Source: Macropodus opercularis
Lineage: Eukaryota; Chordata; Actinopteri; Anabantiformes; Osphronemidae
Direction: 5' to 3'
DNA: 64,000 nt
Assembly (NCBI GenBank): GCA_030770545.1
Contig: CM061102.1
Span: 11,087,501 to 11,151,500, forward strand
The notes under the pieces are model-generated. The model saw nothing but the letters and a program-made list of their open reading frames with translations, was not told where the DNA came from and made no database searches. Position numbers and translations under genes: made by a program. Positions 26,672-37,696 of this stretch are shown here, one piece after another (the first letter of the stretch is position 1; each line of letters begins with the position of its first letter).

Positions 26672-26769
26672 CACACAAAGCAATACATGAGTTCCAAGAC
26701 CAAATTGTCTCTATCCTCTACCAACGTGAAACAACAGCTGTTGGATTTGTCTGTAAGATGGGACTTTAC
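26638..26769 (-). CDS. pcdh1: Read-through (retained-intron) C-terminus of a short protocadherin-1 isoform
   Basis: If the donor at 26769/26768 is not used, the frame stays open for 43 more codons after KYNKQ and ends at a TAG at 26640-26638. The added tail begins VKSHLTDKSNSCCF, is rich in Leu, Cys and Val near its end, and shows no domain I recognise. Human PCDH1 has, as I recall, a short isoform made the same way: its tail diverges at the same KQ junction and starts with the Val encoded by the retained GT. The arrangement is seen in the sequence. That it is used in this fish is inference from that parallel. I found no canonical AATAAA close downstream on the minus strand. The stop codon lies in the arm of a strong inverted repeat. 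Confidence 0.5.
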   Translation of the reverse strand, partial: VKSHLTDKSNSCCFTLVEDRDNLVLELMYCFVCINVADNLRPQ

Positions 26770-28953
26770 CTGTTTGTTGTACTTGGGTTGGCTGGTCTTG
26801 TAGCTGTAATCTGAATACTGGTCTGAGCCTGTTGAGTTGTCATCTCCTCCCGTTCCTACAAAGGTGTTGGCAGCAGGCAGGTCTTGGACGGCCTGATGTT
26901 TCTGTGAGGCAGATGGGGATTGGGCCTGCAGCTGGATGGAGGGTAAGGGGGAGTTGGAGCGGTAGTGCCTGCCTATATCTGGGCTTCCAGGCGAATACGT
27001 TAAGGGCAGATGTATCCTGGGGCTATCGTTGACTCCATCTAGATTGAACTTGAGACTCTTTTGAAGACTAACCTCCTCATCCTCCCCAAGTGGTTTTGGG
27101 GATTTCTGGGCTTTGCCTTTCCTTCCTCGTTTGCCTTTGGCATTTTTTGGAGCCTGTTTAGGTGCGTATAAGTCTTTTGTTTCCTTTTTGCCAGCTTGAT
27201 ATCCGCTCTTAGTTTCTCTCTGAATGCGGTTTCGAATAAATACCACCACCAAGATCAGCATGACAACACCTGCCACGCCAGCAAGGCTTCCAAACAGAAT
27301 GTTGCTACGATGTGCAGCAAAGCCGTTGTCAGGATCACCAGCAATGTCCCTGTCCAATGGAGTGTAAAGGCTGTGACCAACTAGAGCTTCCACTAAGCTG
27401 ACATTTGAAATTGTTTCGTTGACATAGATGTGGACCAGGGCAGTGGCATGACGCGCTGGCTTTCCTCTGTCACTCACTCGCACTACTAGGCGATGTAGTC
27501 CACCGTGTTTTCGGGTCAGCTCCTTCGCTAAGGTGATCTCGCCGGTGGAAGGGGAAATACGGAACAACTGGTACGGGTTTCCACCAGCTATACTGAAGAC
27601 CAGCTCTGCATTAGGGCCACTGTCCAGGTCTTCAGCTTCCACCAGCTCCACATGACTGTCTGGAGAGGCTAGAGGTGACAGGCGCCGGAAGGAGGAATTG
27701 GAGGGCTTTGTGACCACGGGGTCGTTGTCGTTTTCATCCAGTACATTGATTGTAACACCCACATAGGAAGACCTGGGAGGCTCTCCTGCATCCACTGCCT
27801 TTAGACGAAACGTGTAGCTGCTTTCCTTTTCCCTGTCGAATGAGATGCTTGAGAGAATAGTTCCGGTTCCATTCTGAACAACGAACTTTCCTCCATCAGG
27901 CTCGACAGAGAGGTGAACACGGGCGTTCTCCCCCTTGTCCACATCCAGGACTGTCACCATTCCCACGGGACTGAGGGGAGGCATGTTTTCCAAAACTGAA
28001 AAGCTGTAGCCACTTAGCATGAACTTAGGGTCGTTGTCATTGCGGTCAAGGACTTTTATTACAACCGTTGCCGTTCCTTTGTGAACAGGTGACCCTTTAT
28101 CTGCTGCGGTGACCCGGAACTCGTATCGTTCCTTATGCTCACGATCAAGCGGGCTTCGAGCTCTTACTTCACCCGTATTGGGGTCAATCTCAAACAGACC
28201 TTTGATGGACGAGTCTCCCACAATACTATAGATGAGTTCCGCGTTAGTGCCACTGTCGGCATCTGAGGCTGTAACATCTAAAACTTTTTCCCCTGGTTGA
28301 TTTTCTTCGGCAAAATCTACCTCAAACAAGGTTGGGGAAAATATGGGAGAGTTATCGTTTACATCAGTCACCTGCACTTTTAAAGAGTTTGTGCTTGAGA
28401 GTGCTGGGTTTCCAGAATCGACAGCAACGATTTCTACTCTATAGTCTCTAACCCTCTCGTAGTCAAGAGGAGTGGTGGTCTGCAGGAAATACTTCCTCTT
28501 GTTGTCGCTGGAGGAGTCGCTGGCAGGGCGGAGCTGAAAGGGCACGTCACCTGCAACCACGCAAGTCACCACTGCATTCTCTCCCTCATCCTTGTCAGAC
28601 ACCTGCACCAGAGCAACAGCTGTTCCCACTGGCATGTCCTCTGAAATGTTAGCCACTCCTTCGCTGTGTGTCACGAGACCAATCCCACGAATCTCCACAG
28701 CTGGGGCGTTGTCATTTTGATCAGTCACTTCTATAGTTACAAATGTCTTGGAGCTTTTAGGTTGAGGACCCTTATCTCTCGCCACCACATAGAAGGACAG
28801 GCTGCTAATTTCCTCTCTATCCAACGGGCCTTTGACATAGATAATACCTGTGGAGCGATCAATTCGTAAGAGTTTGGGCACAGGGTCCACTGCTTGGTGG
28901 AGGGTGTACTCAATTTCTCCGTTAGGACCCATGTCAGAATCGTTTGCTTTGAC
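26770..28953 (-). CDS. pcdh1: Protocadherin-1, large second coding exon (EC3-EC7, transmembrane helix, proximal cytoplasmic tail)
   Basis: The exon adds exactly 728 codons (residues 266-993 of the joined protein). The acceptor is a pyrimidine-rich tract ending TTGTAG before GTC at 28953, and the donor is CAG/GTAAAG at 26770/26769. Calcium motifs mark the repeat ends: DQNDN 343-347 (EC3), DVNDN 462-466 (EC4), DRNDN 568-572 (EC5) and DENDN 671-675 (EC6). EC7 covers about 679-778. One transmembrane helix lies at about 816-838. Glycosylation sequons sit near 367, 626, 684, 777 and 782. The cytoplasmic part opens with a lysine-rich stretch, then SLKFNL at 898-903 (the CM1-type motif of delta-1 protocadherins), then the conserved SPRIHLPL and HYRSNSPLPSIQLQ blocks (CM2-type), and ends at KYNKQ. 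Seven EC repeats and CM1/CM2 place it in the delta-1 group. The CM3 block with the RRVTF phosphatase-1 docking motif, known from long PCDH1 isoforms, is not in this exon and must come from later exons. No frameshift or internal stop was seen. Confidence 0.96.
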
Positions 28954-29670
28954 CTACAATGAAAGGAAGACTGTGGTTAAAAGCTTGAATTATGCAAGCC
29001 ACTGTAGGAGTTCCTCTCCTCATCACTGGTCAACAAATGATTGAACAAAATAAAGTCATTAATGGATGTTTGATCCTTTAAACGCACAGCATGTGACAAT
29101 CTGGGCATACTTTATTATTGCCTCTCTGCTTTTAGTGGTTATGTCACTGGCCTTTTTTCTCTGCTCCCCTTTCTTTTATTCCAGAAATAGACTGGGGGAA
29201 AGGTTCACACGAAAACATATGGTAAAATATTACTGCTTTTTCTTTTAGACAGTGCAGTCTCACAGCAGTATGCAGCAAAGCCCTACTCAAAGCATCATAC
29301 TCCTACACTCTTAACAATGTGTGTCTCTTATCCTATTTCTCCACATATAAAACACAACAGAAGCTAGAAGTAGCTTAATTGGCTGTACAAGGTTGATGAG
29401 ATAATGCTATTACTTCTAGTATTGCCTAAAAACAAACATGAACAGTAAAAGGGGGGTGAAGATACTGTACGCGTGGCTTTTATTTCCCAATAAATCTGAG
29501 CTGCGTTCAGAGCTGCGATACCACTTTAAACATTTGGAATCACCACCCTGCATAAATGTGATGTGTAACATTTATTCAAGTCTCTAAAAACATCAGGACT
29601 GATTGTGGACTTGCTGCATTTCTAACGATTTAGCGATTAGTTAAACATAAAAGATGCTTTTTAGTCTTAC
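28954..29670 (-). other. pcdh1: pcdh1 intron between the two coding exons (717 bp, phase 0)
   Basis: Bounded on the minus strand by GTAAGA at the 5' end and by a pyrimidine tract ending TTGTAG at the 3' end. Removing it joins ...GHSVLQ to VKANDSD..., which restores the continuous EC3 sequence expected for PCDH1. Without splicing the first exon would stop nine codons later, at 29641. The intron is AT-rich, with no repeat or other gene recognised inside it. Confidence 0.92.
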
Positions 29671-30465
29671 CTGCAATACAGAGTGTCCCACTGGACTATT
29701 CTCCAACACTTCTGCCTCATACATCGACCTTTCAAACTTGGGAGAGTTATCGTTGGCATCGGTGACTACCACTCTCAGCAAAGCGCTGCTGTAGCGCTGA
29801 GGGTTCCCCCCATCCACTGCCTTAATGGTGAGGTCATAGGAATCCTTTAACTCACGATCTAGATTGCCCAGGACAATGAGCTGCGGAAGCTTCCCTCCCC
29901 TGTCATCGGCCACTTGTAACCCAAACAGGGTTGCTGCGTCAGGCCCTGCAGTCAGCGCGTAGTCAGCCACTCCATTTCTATCCGAGTCCTTGTCTGTGGC
30001 TAAGGGTATGGAGAACAGAGCTCCCATGATTGTGTTCTCAGGGACAGAGATGGTGAGCACAGAAGAGGGAAACTGCGGGGTGTTGTCATTGATGTCCTGT
30101 ACCTCAATACGTCCTTCGATGAGTCTTGGGCTCTGATTTTGTATCAGATCTGTCACAGATACCTCAAATTCCAGGAAGCAGGGCTTGCCCTTAGCCAGTG
30201 TTCGACAGTCCCTCAGGGTCTCTCTGTCTATGGGAATCTCTGTGGTGAAAATGTCTCCTGTCTTTCCATCAACACGGAGGTAAGGGGCACCCACCTCCAG
30301 CTTGTAGAGGTGACCTGAGTCTGGCAGTCCCTGGTCAGCTGCCAGACTACCAATAAGTGTGTTGGGAGGCTGCTCCTCCTGGACCCGGTACAGGATTCCT
30401 CCTTCAGCAGGTCCACAATACAGCACCAGGACCGAAAACAGCACTATTTGTGAGTGCAGTTCCAT
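29671..30465 (-). CDS. pcdh1: Protocadherin-1, first coding exon (signal peptide, EC1, EC2, start of EC3)
   Basis: This exon encodes the N-terminal 265 residues of a delta-1 protocadherin, a calcium-dependent homophilic adhesion protein of the plasma membrane. Residues 1-22 form a hydrophobic signal peptide. EC1 (about 24-129) ends in the calcium motif DINDN at 124-128, and EC2 (131-240) ends in DANDN at 236-240. EC3 begins at about 243 and runs into the next exon. A cysteine pair at 87 and 96 in EC1 matches the conserved loop of this family. NQS at 110-112 is a glycosylation sequon. The stretches QEEQPPNTLIGSLAAD and YKLEVGAPYLRVDGKTGDIF are near-identical to what I recall of vertebrate PCDH1, which is why I name it rather than PCDH7, 9 or 11. 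The exon ends in CAG at 29671, followed by GTAAGA, phase 0. The start is the only in-frame ATG downstream of the 3' splice site, with a signal peptide directly behind it. An N-terminal extension from an upstream exon is possible. Whether this is the a or b teleost duplicate cannot be decided. Confidence 0.95.
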
Positions 30466-30485
30466 TAGGTCATCAGAAGAGCTGC
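30466..30485 (-). promoter_or_regulatory. pcdh1: 5' UTR end of the first coding exon, with two-codon uORF
   Basis: On the minus strand a 3' splice site (pyrimidine tract ending ATTTACAG) ends at 30486, so the exon begins at 30485, only 20 nt before the chosen ATG. Within those 20 nt an out-of-frame ATG (30473) opens a two-codon ORF, ATG ACC TAA. The last A of its stop is the first base of the main ATG at 30465. Neither ATG has a purine at -3; the main one has G at +4. The overlap would favour terminate-and-reinitiate translation or leaky scanning. This is inference from layout. Confidence 0.7.
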
Positions 30486-33400
30486 CTGTAAATGACAAAG
30501 ACACTCTGTGTTAAAATGTGCTTCCCTTTAGAAGTCACGTTGTTACTACAAGGCATTTGTTGATTATAAATATTATGCACGGAAACCTACAGCCGGCCTG
30601 CAAGCACAGCGTAATAACTGCAAAACAACAACAACAACAAAAGACAGGACCATCACTACATCCCAGCTTTTTTTTTCTTCTTTCCCAGGGCTTCACGGCT
30701 TCACTGAATGTCTCAGTTTTAAAAATGCCATGCAGAAATTAACATATGAACAAGAAATTATATCTTGTGCGCTTTACACAAAACAAACTTGAGGGCCGAT
30801 GTGGATTGTTTCAGCTGTGTAATCAAATAAAAATGAAACACGAAATCTCAGAGATTCAATGCAGCCTAAGAGACTCATTATTTCAGCATTACACCACTAG
30901 ACATTGAGCGGTGAAGGAGCTAGCTCAAAAACAACCTAGGGTATAAACATCGCCCCCAAAATAAATCCTCACAAACCTGCCAAGATGCTGTCTATTGACA
31001 GAACTAAACTGTTTGATCTATTTCATTTCCGTCGAGGCCTCCGACAACAAGGGCTGGCACACTAAGGGTCACTGAGGCTATTTATTCTCATGCAGATTAT
31101 GCAATAGGCTATTAACCATCACATGCAGCTTGCAACAATGCAGAAATTTCCATCCACGCTCCACCGCTACCGGCTAGCTCAAACACTGTAATCATTATGT
31201 TTGATTTTGAACCTTTCAACTCTGTAATTACGACCCATTATTTTAGTGTCTTCTTTGATCTGCATTCCCTCCAGCTAAAGAATTCTGGCTTTTTTTTTTT
31301 CATGCTGCAGTGATTTTAGACTATAATTATTTCCTCTGTGTGTGTGCGTGCGTGCACAGCGAGTGTGTATGTGCGTCCAATGCTTTTCACCAGATTTTTT
31401 GTGTAGTGTGGATTTTTATGTTTTATACATATTATTTTAAAGCTTTGTTTTAACTAGTTGGACTCTGTTGTTCCACATTTTCCATTTTAAAAGTCATTTA
31501 AAATGTATCTTGTAACTACAGAATTCTGGTTCTTGTTGTCGCAGTCATATTTTGTATTCAATGTAAAAGCCTTTGTGAATTTAGTTTTACATCAATAACA
31601 TTATTGTGAGCTTTAAATCACGGCTGCGTACAGAGTTTGCTGCACAGTGATGTTTGTGTTAGTGACGCACCAGTTAATACAATGGAAGATATTGGTACAT
31701 ACTGTACTGTCACCCAGCCACTAACTGAAGGTAATGAAACAGTGAGATTTTCTAACTTTCCTCTACCAACAACCAACATAAACAATCTACTATTAGTTCA
31801 ACTGGTTTGATTGTGGGTGTGAAAGAGGAATAAAAGAACGTGAGAGAGATCCGTGTGCTATAATCTGTTCAAACTCTGCACAACCTCGTCATGTTCCACT
31901 GAGCAAAGCACGCGTGTATTAGGTTAAATGGCAAAACACAGATTGCATGAGAAGCCCAGTTGTTCCAGGATACATTAAAACTGGAAGTGTAAGTTATTGA
32001 TGTACTAATTGCTCAGATATTGACGCTCCTCCTTAGTCGATGTGGTGTGAACGTTGAGCTCTCCGTGGTAGAGGGCGCATCACACTACCTCGTCTTCATG
32101 ACGTACGTGTCCTGTACCTACAGTACAACTGACAACCAACAAGCAAACTCCATTTGTATTGTAATCAAAGTACAGCGTAAGTTATTCTACGTCAGGAAAT
32201 GTGCGATTACATTATCAGAGGCAGCCGTCAACTTCAGAAACAAACGAGTCTTTTGGTCAAAAGTACAAAATACGCAAGCTTCGTATCAACACGATTCTTC
32301 TTCAGCTTTTGCTGTATCAAAAACAGTTTGCAAAGTTCTTTAAACTAAACCAAACAGCAAACCGTGACTCTTTCCCCACCATCACAGCTACTTTTACAAT
32401 AAACAGACATGCTTTGATGATTGTTATGGTTGATGACACTCATGACTTAATGTCTTCCAGTTGGCCTCATGCCTGTCTTCCAGATGGCACTTTGCCTGGC
32501 AGCCATGCTAAAGCGGTGTTCATTTCTCTTTGTTTACATTTACATTAAAATTCATGTTGTTGGTGAAATATGTGTTTCACTGTCACTCAGTGAGCTGAAT
32601 AATGTTGAGGCCATGGCTTTTGCGTCTTAACTGATGTCTTTCAGCTATCTTAAATAAACATTTCATCAAAACGTTGACAGCATCAAACGTATCTCTTTAA
32701 GCAATCTAAGGTTGTGCTGGAGGGAAAGTGATGCAGAACATTTTCAATCCTGGAAGGTGTGAGGCTTCTTGGTCTGCTGCTGTATGTCCACCAAAGTTCA
32801 CTACCTAAGCAGCAAAATGGATAAATGAAAAGTGCTGAACACAACCAGAGGTGACACTTCCTGCATCTCAGCACTTTTGATCAGAAAAACTTGGTTATCA
32901 TCTGCCATCCCAGATGGTGTGGTAGACCCGCAAGACTGCGAGCTGATTCAGGCAGATCGCGAAACACAACTCAGCATAAAATCAAAGGAAAATCAAGGGA
33001 GAAATTAAAGGTTCGTTTTTCTAGTGAGTTTAAATGTGTCGTGCAAGAGTCGGGAATCTGTTCCTATTCTTCGTGTCTATGATTCCAGTCCTGGCTAAAG
33101 CTTGGGTGACCTCTACTGTACTACAAGTCCAATGAGCGAAGTACACTACTGTGTTTCCTTTACACTGAGCTATTAAGGACCCGCACAGCCCAGAAATGCT
33201 CACACTGCATTTTCCTTTAACCACTGTTTGCAGCAGACAAACCAAAAACACACTGAGCGAGACACTTAAGCAGGTGAGCAACAGATATTCTGAGGGAATA
33301 TCTTTCCAAATACAATCAAAGCATTCACTGTCTGACTGAGGAGGGAATTTTAACTCTAACAGAGAAGCAGCGTTGGGCACATAGGCTCATGCTGTGCTTA

Positions 33401-35307
33401 CGCAATGGTCCAGATGGTTCCAACACAGAGAAAACTGAACGCAGCCTGCATCACAGTATGGAGGTGAACCTTCAAAGATGCTCAAACTGCCTGATGGGTC
33501 CACGGTTTCCTGCATCTCCTGTGAAGACGTTTAGCTTTGAAACAAAGGATGCATTCAGCGATGTATTTTAAGACCCTAAGGAACATTACAGTGTAGGCTG
33601 GCCACACGGCAACAACTTCGTTTGGCCAAAGCTCAAACAGTTGAGACCGTACGTGCCAAGATAAAATACAGAACAGTGCAATAACCAGAGGGTTTGCATT
33701 TCTTAACTCGTCCTCATCAGCACGGCCGTCGCCCTAAGCTGCTGAAGGAGCTCACTCAAGCATGACCCCTGACCTGTCAGTGACCTCTGTACTGTTGACA
33801 GGACGCTCAGCGAGGAGAGACGCTCACTGTGTCTTCATAAGAGTAAGAAGGGAAAGATCATCACACAACTGGTTCTGCAGAACGTATTAAATCGCCACAA
33901 AGTTCTATAAGAATCCAAAAAAACAAGAATATGTTGAAATGGCAATAAACCTTTAATGATTAAAGAAATGTGAGTTTGTAGAAAAACGAAATAAGCAAAA
34001 GGGGACAAAGCAAAGATGTTGCATTCACAGACTTTGAATAGTGGAGATAAGATAATGGGATGTCTCGTCAAACCCGTGCCTCCCTTTCTTCTTCAGATCT
34101 CCCCCCGTATCTCTTGAGTCTACCCATTTCCTACAATGCCACGGTGAATGACAGTGAACCCCCGAATTCCTCCCAGCAACTGCCTCCAATCCTCAATCTC
34201 TGTGCCTATCCCTGAAGGCTTAACGCCCAGCGCAAGTGCTGCTGCTCTGCTCCTCACAAAGGAGAAGGTGAGAAACTTCAACGGCAGTCAAACATCAGTC
34301 AAACCTGCCTGGTCTGATTGAGTCGCACCTAGAGCCCTCACGCGCTGCACCGCCCACACCGACCCAAATGTTAACAAGAGCGTCTCGGCTTCTGCACGCC
34401 AAGAACCGACTTTGCCTTAAATTTTATTCAGCGCGTCTCATTTCCAAGGGATTATAATTTTCTGCCTTGATGTGACCAAACGCACCAAAACCATGTTTGA
34501 CATATGATGTGGTGTTTTGGAACAGGACCTCTTCCATCTCCAGACTTTTAGTTACTCCAGAAAACCGAAGGCTTGTTCAGAGTTATCGGTAGTTGTAAAT
34601 CCTCTGACATCAACCACTTTAGGTGTCTTCTGTGGTATTTCAAGCCTTTACTGTGTTGCCAACGTCTTTATAGATTCATGTTTCGTTTTCCATCTAACGA
34701 CGGCCTCCTTTACTCGCATTGACGTCTCCCTGGACTTGGTATTGGTAGCTCCAGTCAAACAGCTGCTAAATGCCAACTCAATACTTGATATCAGCTCCAG
34801 ACATTTTATCTGCTGCGTTTGTCTTGAAGTAAGAACAGACCACACCTGGTCAACTTACTTCTTTTCAGTCAATTGTCTAAATACCTAACTGCAATAATCC
34901 CTAAAAGGTAAATGTCTACATGTTAATCATGCGCTCATCGTGTTATTTCAGATTTATTGAAGTGGTGCACAAAGGTTAAATCTCGCTGTTCAGACCCTTC
35001 AGAGCTCATCTGTTTAATCCTGTATTAACGTGGCCACTACAGAAAAAAGAAAGATCCTGAGCATTCACAGTTAAAACTGCTTCTAAAAGCCTGTAGCACT
35101 GCTAACATCAATCTACCTGGTCATCTGTTGATGGAATGACAGACTCGAAACTCATATGATCATAATATCGTGCTCTTTCTAAAGTATTCATTCGTTTTTG
35201 GTAGAAGTATAAATATAGAGTATACATACTGTAGATGACACATGATCACTTCTTTTAAAATGAACACTACAGTATAATTGTGTTGCGGAGCATGTGCGCC
35301 CACCCCA

Positions 35308-35350
35308 GTTGCCATAGAGACAGACTATATACTGACTGAGTCAACTCAGT
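35308..35350. promoter_or_regulatory. Compact motif block: half X-box plus AP-1-type palindrome
   Basis: GTTGCCATAGAGAC at 35308-35321 matches one half of an RFX X-box. 35335-35350 reads ACTGAGT-CA-ACTCAGT, two 7-bp arms around a CA centre that contain the AP-1 core TGAGTCA. An alternating TATATA lies between them. Regulatory use is inference from motifs alone. Confidence 0.3.
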
Positions 35351-36282
35351 GAGTGACTGTGTGACATTTGCTCTTTTAAGTTGGCTGCTCTACAGGTCCA
35401 GCAGAAATGACTCAGGCATGGAATTAACCGGGGCATAATTGTAAAATTACTAATATGTCAAAGGCTTTTGGGGTTGTCTGGAATAAAAATAATAAATCTG
35501 GTACCGGGATGATGACGTTACTAATTGCTTGGCGTGTTGCAACGAAAGCACAGTCAGCCCTCTTGTTCCCTTCACCTGTTACCAGCTACAAATCCTGCTC
35601 ATGCTTTTCTGCAGCAGGGTGTGCACTTCACTGCTCTGCTTATCTTTCCACACTGCTCCAATATAGGAAGATTGCAGATGATTTAATGATTTTCTCAACT
35701 GATGCCGTTTGATGTATTGGCTGACTCTGCGCCTTTAGCTAGTATAACAGGTAAAATCCATTACCCTCCCACCAGCATGATTTATGATGGCTAGTATCAC
35801 AGCTGTGGGTCTCCTTACAGCTGATCTACCAATAGAATTTACTGCAAACTAATACTCTGCACACTTCTAGAGACTGTAAAGCCTGACCACTGGTAATGAG
35901 AATGCAATGGCCTTTGGTTGGAAGCACTTGCTAAGGGCATGGACATTTGATTTAGCTATTTAGCCACAAAAAAAAAAAACCATTAAAACACTAAGATCAC
36001 AGAGGCTGTGTTTAAAGGGGGATGTGAACGTACAGACGGGTCATGCACTTTATATTCTTTGTTGGTCTGTGTATGTGACTAAAATCCGAGTATGTTACTG
36101 CTCAGTCTCTCACTCTTTCTATGATGTGATATGTTTACTAAATGGCCAACAGTTAAACTTCCTACAGCAGCTCCATCACATGACAAATTGCATGTTACTG
36201 TGTAATATGAGGAAGAGGAAATGAGTGGAGTTGGTCATTGTTCAAGGGCCTGTTATCTTGGTGGAAGCATGAGAACATACAG

Positions 36283-36312
36283 AGGATGGATGGATGGATG
36301 GATGGATGGATG
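36283..36312. repeat. (GGAT)n tandem repeat
   Basis: About seven copies of GGAT on the plus strand. A simple repeat with no gene context. Confidence 0.9.
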
Positions 36313-36829
36313 CATGACTCCTTTGCAGCAGGTACAGTACATCTTTCAGTCTGTCTGACGGCCCAGTCTACAGTATGAGACGACTTCCGACCTGACTATG
36401 TAGAGCAGACTAAACTGTGCCTGCTGGTGGGAGAAGTGGTCAGAAACAACACCCTGGACGCACACTGTGAGTGCAGAGGCGCATACCTGTGTGGATGCGA
36501 GCTTTTGCACGCACGAAATGATCAGTAGGGAAAACTGTCGATTGGTTATTAGCGCGGCAGGTATACGTCATAATCATTTGCGCAAAAAAAAAAAAATCGC
36601 TATTCGTGAGTAACCAGCGTCAAATGATGATTCCCCCACAAATAGAGGCAATTAGTGCGGTGTAAAAGAAACGGCCAGAGACGGATTTCTGCTCCAAGGA
36701 ATGAAACCAAATAATAAATTACAATTAGGCGATCACAGGAACACGTCGGACTGAAGTGCAGACGCTCACGTTGCAGCTGAGGAGCAGTGATGTGCACACT
36801 TAACCACTTAAAGCCGTTCCTCGCACAGG

Positions 36830-37660
36830 CGAGACCCTCAAGCCCTGTCCGGGTGTCTCTTAATGCCAGCGCGTCGTCGTATCGACCTCGTCCCCATCAA
36901 CCTGTAACGCCGAGCGGCCGCTCCATCGGCTCGTCTGAGGCTACAAAGTGCACCGCGGACAACTTGTGGATTTGCGCTACGGCCTGCGCCACCAGGCACC
37001 GCCGAACACAAGTAAGGCATTTGAGAGAAACTTCATTCGCACAGCAACACGCATCTCCAACGCCATCTGTCCAATCAAGTCAACTTTTGCGCTTCGCTCT
37101 GCCACGATTTCAGTACCTGAGCCGGAGACTTTCTCTGTAAGCGCTGGTCGCGTAGCCAAATGGTCCGCAGCTCAGATGTCCGCCGCTGCTCCTCCGGGCA
37201 ACCTCGAGCCGCCGTCACAGGAACTTCAGCCGCCTCAAAATCCACGTATAGCACCGGTAACTTTCCGCGTAAAATGGCCCGATTGCGCGTCCGTCGTCCG
37301 GCAGTTTTGCAGAACAGATGCGCTGTGCGAAGTTATTTGCTGCTTGTGTTTGGTGGTTTTACTCTAACGGCGCTGGCAAATGGAGCGTGTCATTCCACAG
37401 GGAAAGCCCACTGTGTGCCATTCCCCAGCCCTCAACAACTGATCCCTGCCGAGATATGCACTCGCTGGCGCATCCCTTTGGTCCAAGTTTGTCCGGCGCT
37501 TCCCTCGACGCAAGTAGCCTAGAGTGCACTCTGAGGACGCGCAGGGTGTCTCACCGGTGGCAACACACATGTCATGTTTGCAACGTACAAACGGAACAGC
37601 GAGCCGATCCCGAACAAGAAGCCCATCTGAAGCGTTTCCAGAGAGCAAGCGGTGAGATAG
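36830..37660. promoter_or_regulatory. CpG-rich island, candidate pcdh1 promoter and first (non-coding) exon
   Basis: About 0.8 kb of markedly CpG-rich sequence, including a NotI-type GCGGCCGC near 36915. Two consecutive 60-base lines from 36841 hold roughly seven to eight CpGs each, against one or none in typical lines around it. Stop codons are rare there in several frames, which explains the overlapping open frames of 80-160 codons. They share no protein family I recognise, so I read them as base-composition artefacts. The island lies about 6.4 kb upstream of the pcdh1 ATG exon, which carries a 3' splice site and needs an upstream 5' exon. Possible minus-strand donors next to it are CACACAG/GTATGC (exon end 36487) and GCAAC/GTGAGC (exon end 36770). 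The island could instead serve an unseen plus-strand transcript. Confidence 0.55.
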
Positions 37661-37671
37661 CGCACTTGCTC

Positions 37672-37696
37672 CTCTCTCTCTCTCTCTCTCCTCTCA
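37672..37696. repeat. (CT)n microsatellite at the island edge
   Basis: About 24 bases of almost pure CT on the plus strand (GA on minus), next to the CpG-rich island. A GA tract is common in vertebrate promoters and 5' UTRs, but no role can be shown here. Confidence 0.85.

Larger units (their letters stand above)
30486..36480. other. pcdh1: Probable 5' intron of pcdh1
   Basis: The sequence upstream of the ATG-exon acceptor has no supported gene. Open frames reach 123 codons but are isolated and match no family. If the first exon lies at the CpG island, this is its intron of about 6 kb. Small features are a poly-T near 31284-31293, a TG/CGTG-rich spot near 31337-31360, poly-A near 35970, a GGAT tandem near 36.29 kb, and a motif block at 35300-35360. 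Confidence 0.5.

Noticed and set aside
26832..28869. Plus-strand open frames of 62-67 codons inside the pcdh1 large exon
   Set aside because: Shadows of the minus-strand coding frame.
34081..34216. Possible plus-strand exon after a CTTCTTCAG acceptor-like site, open for about 40 codons
   Set aside because: The peptide matches nothing I know, there is no fitting donor before the stop, and random sequence often gives frames of this length.
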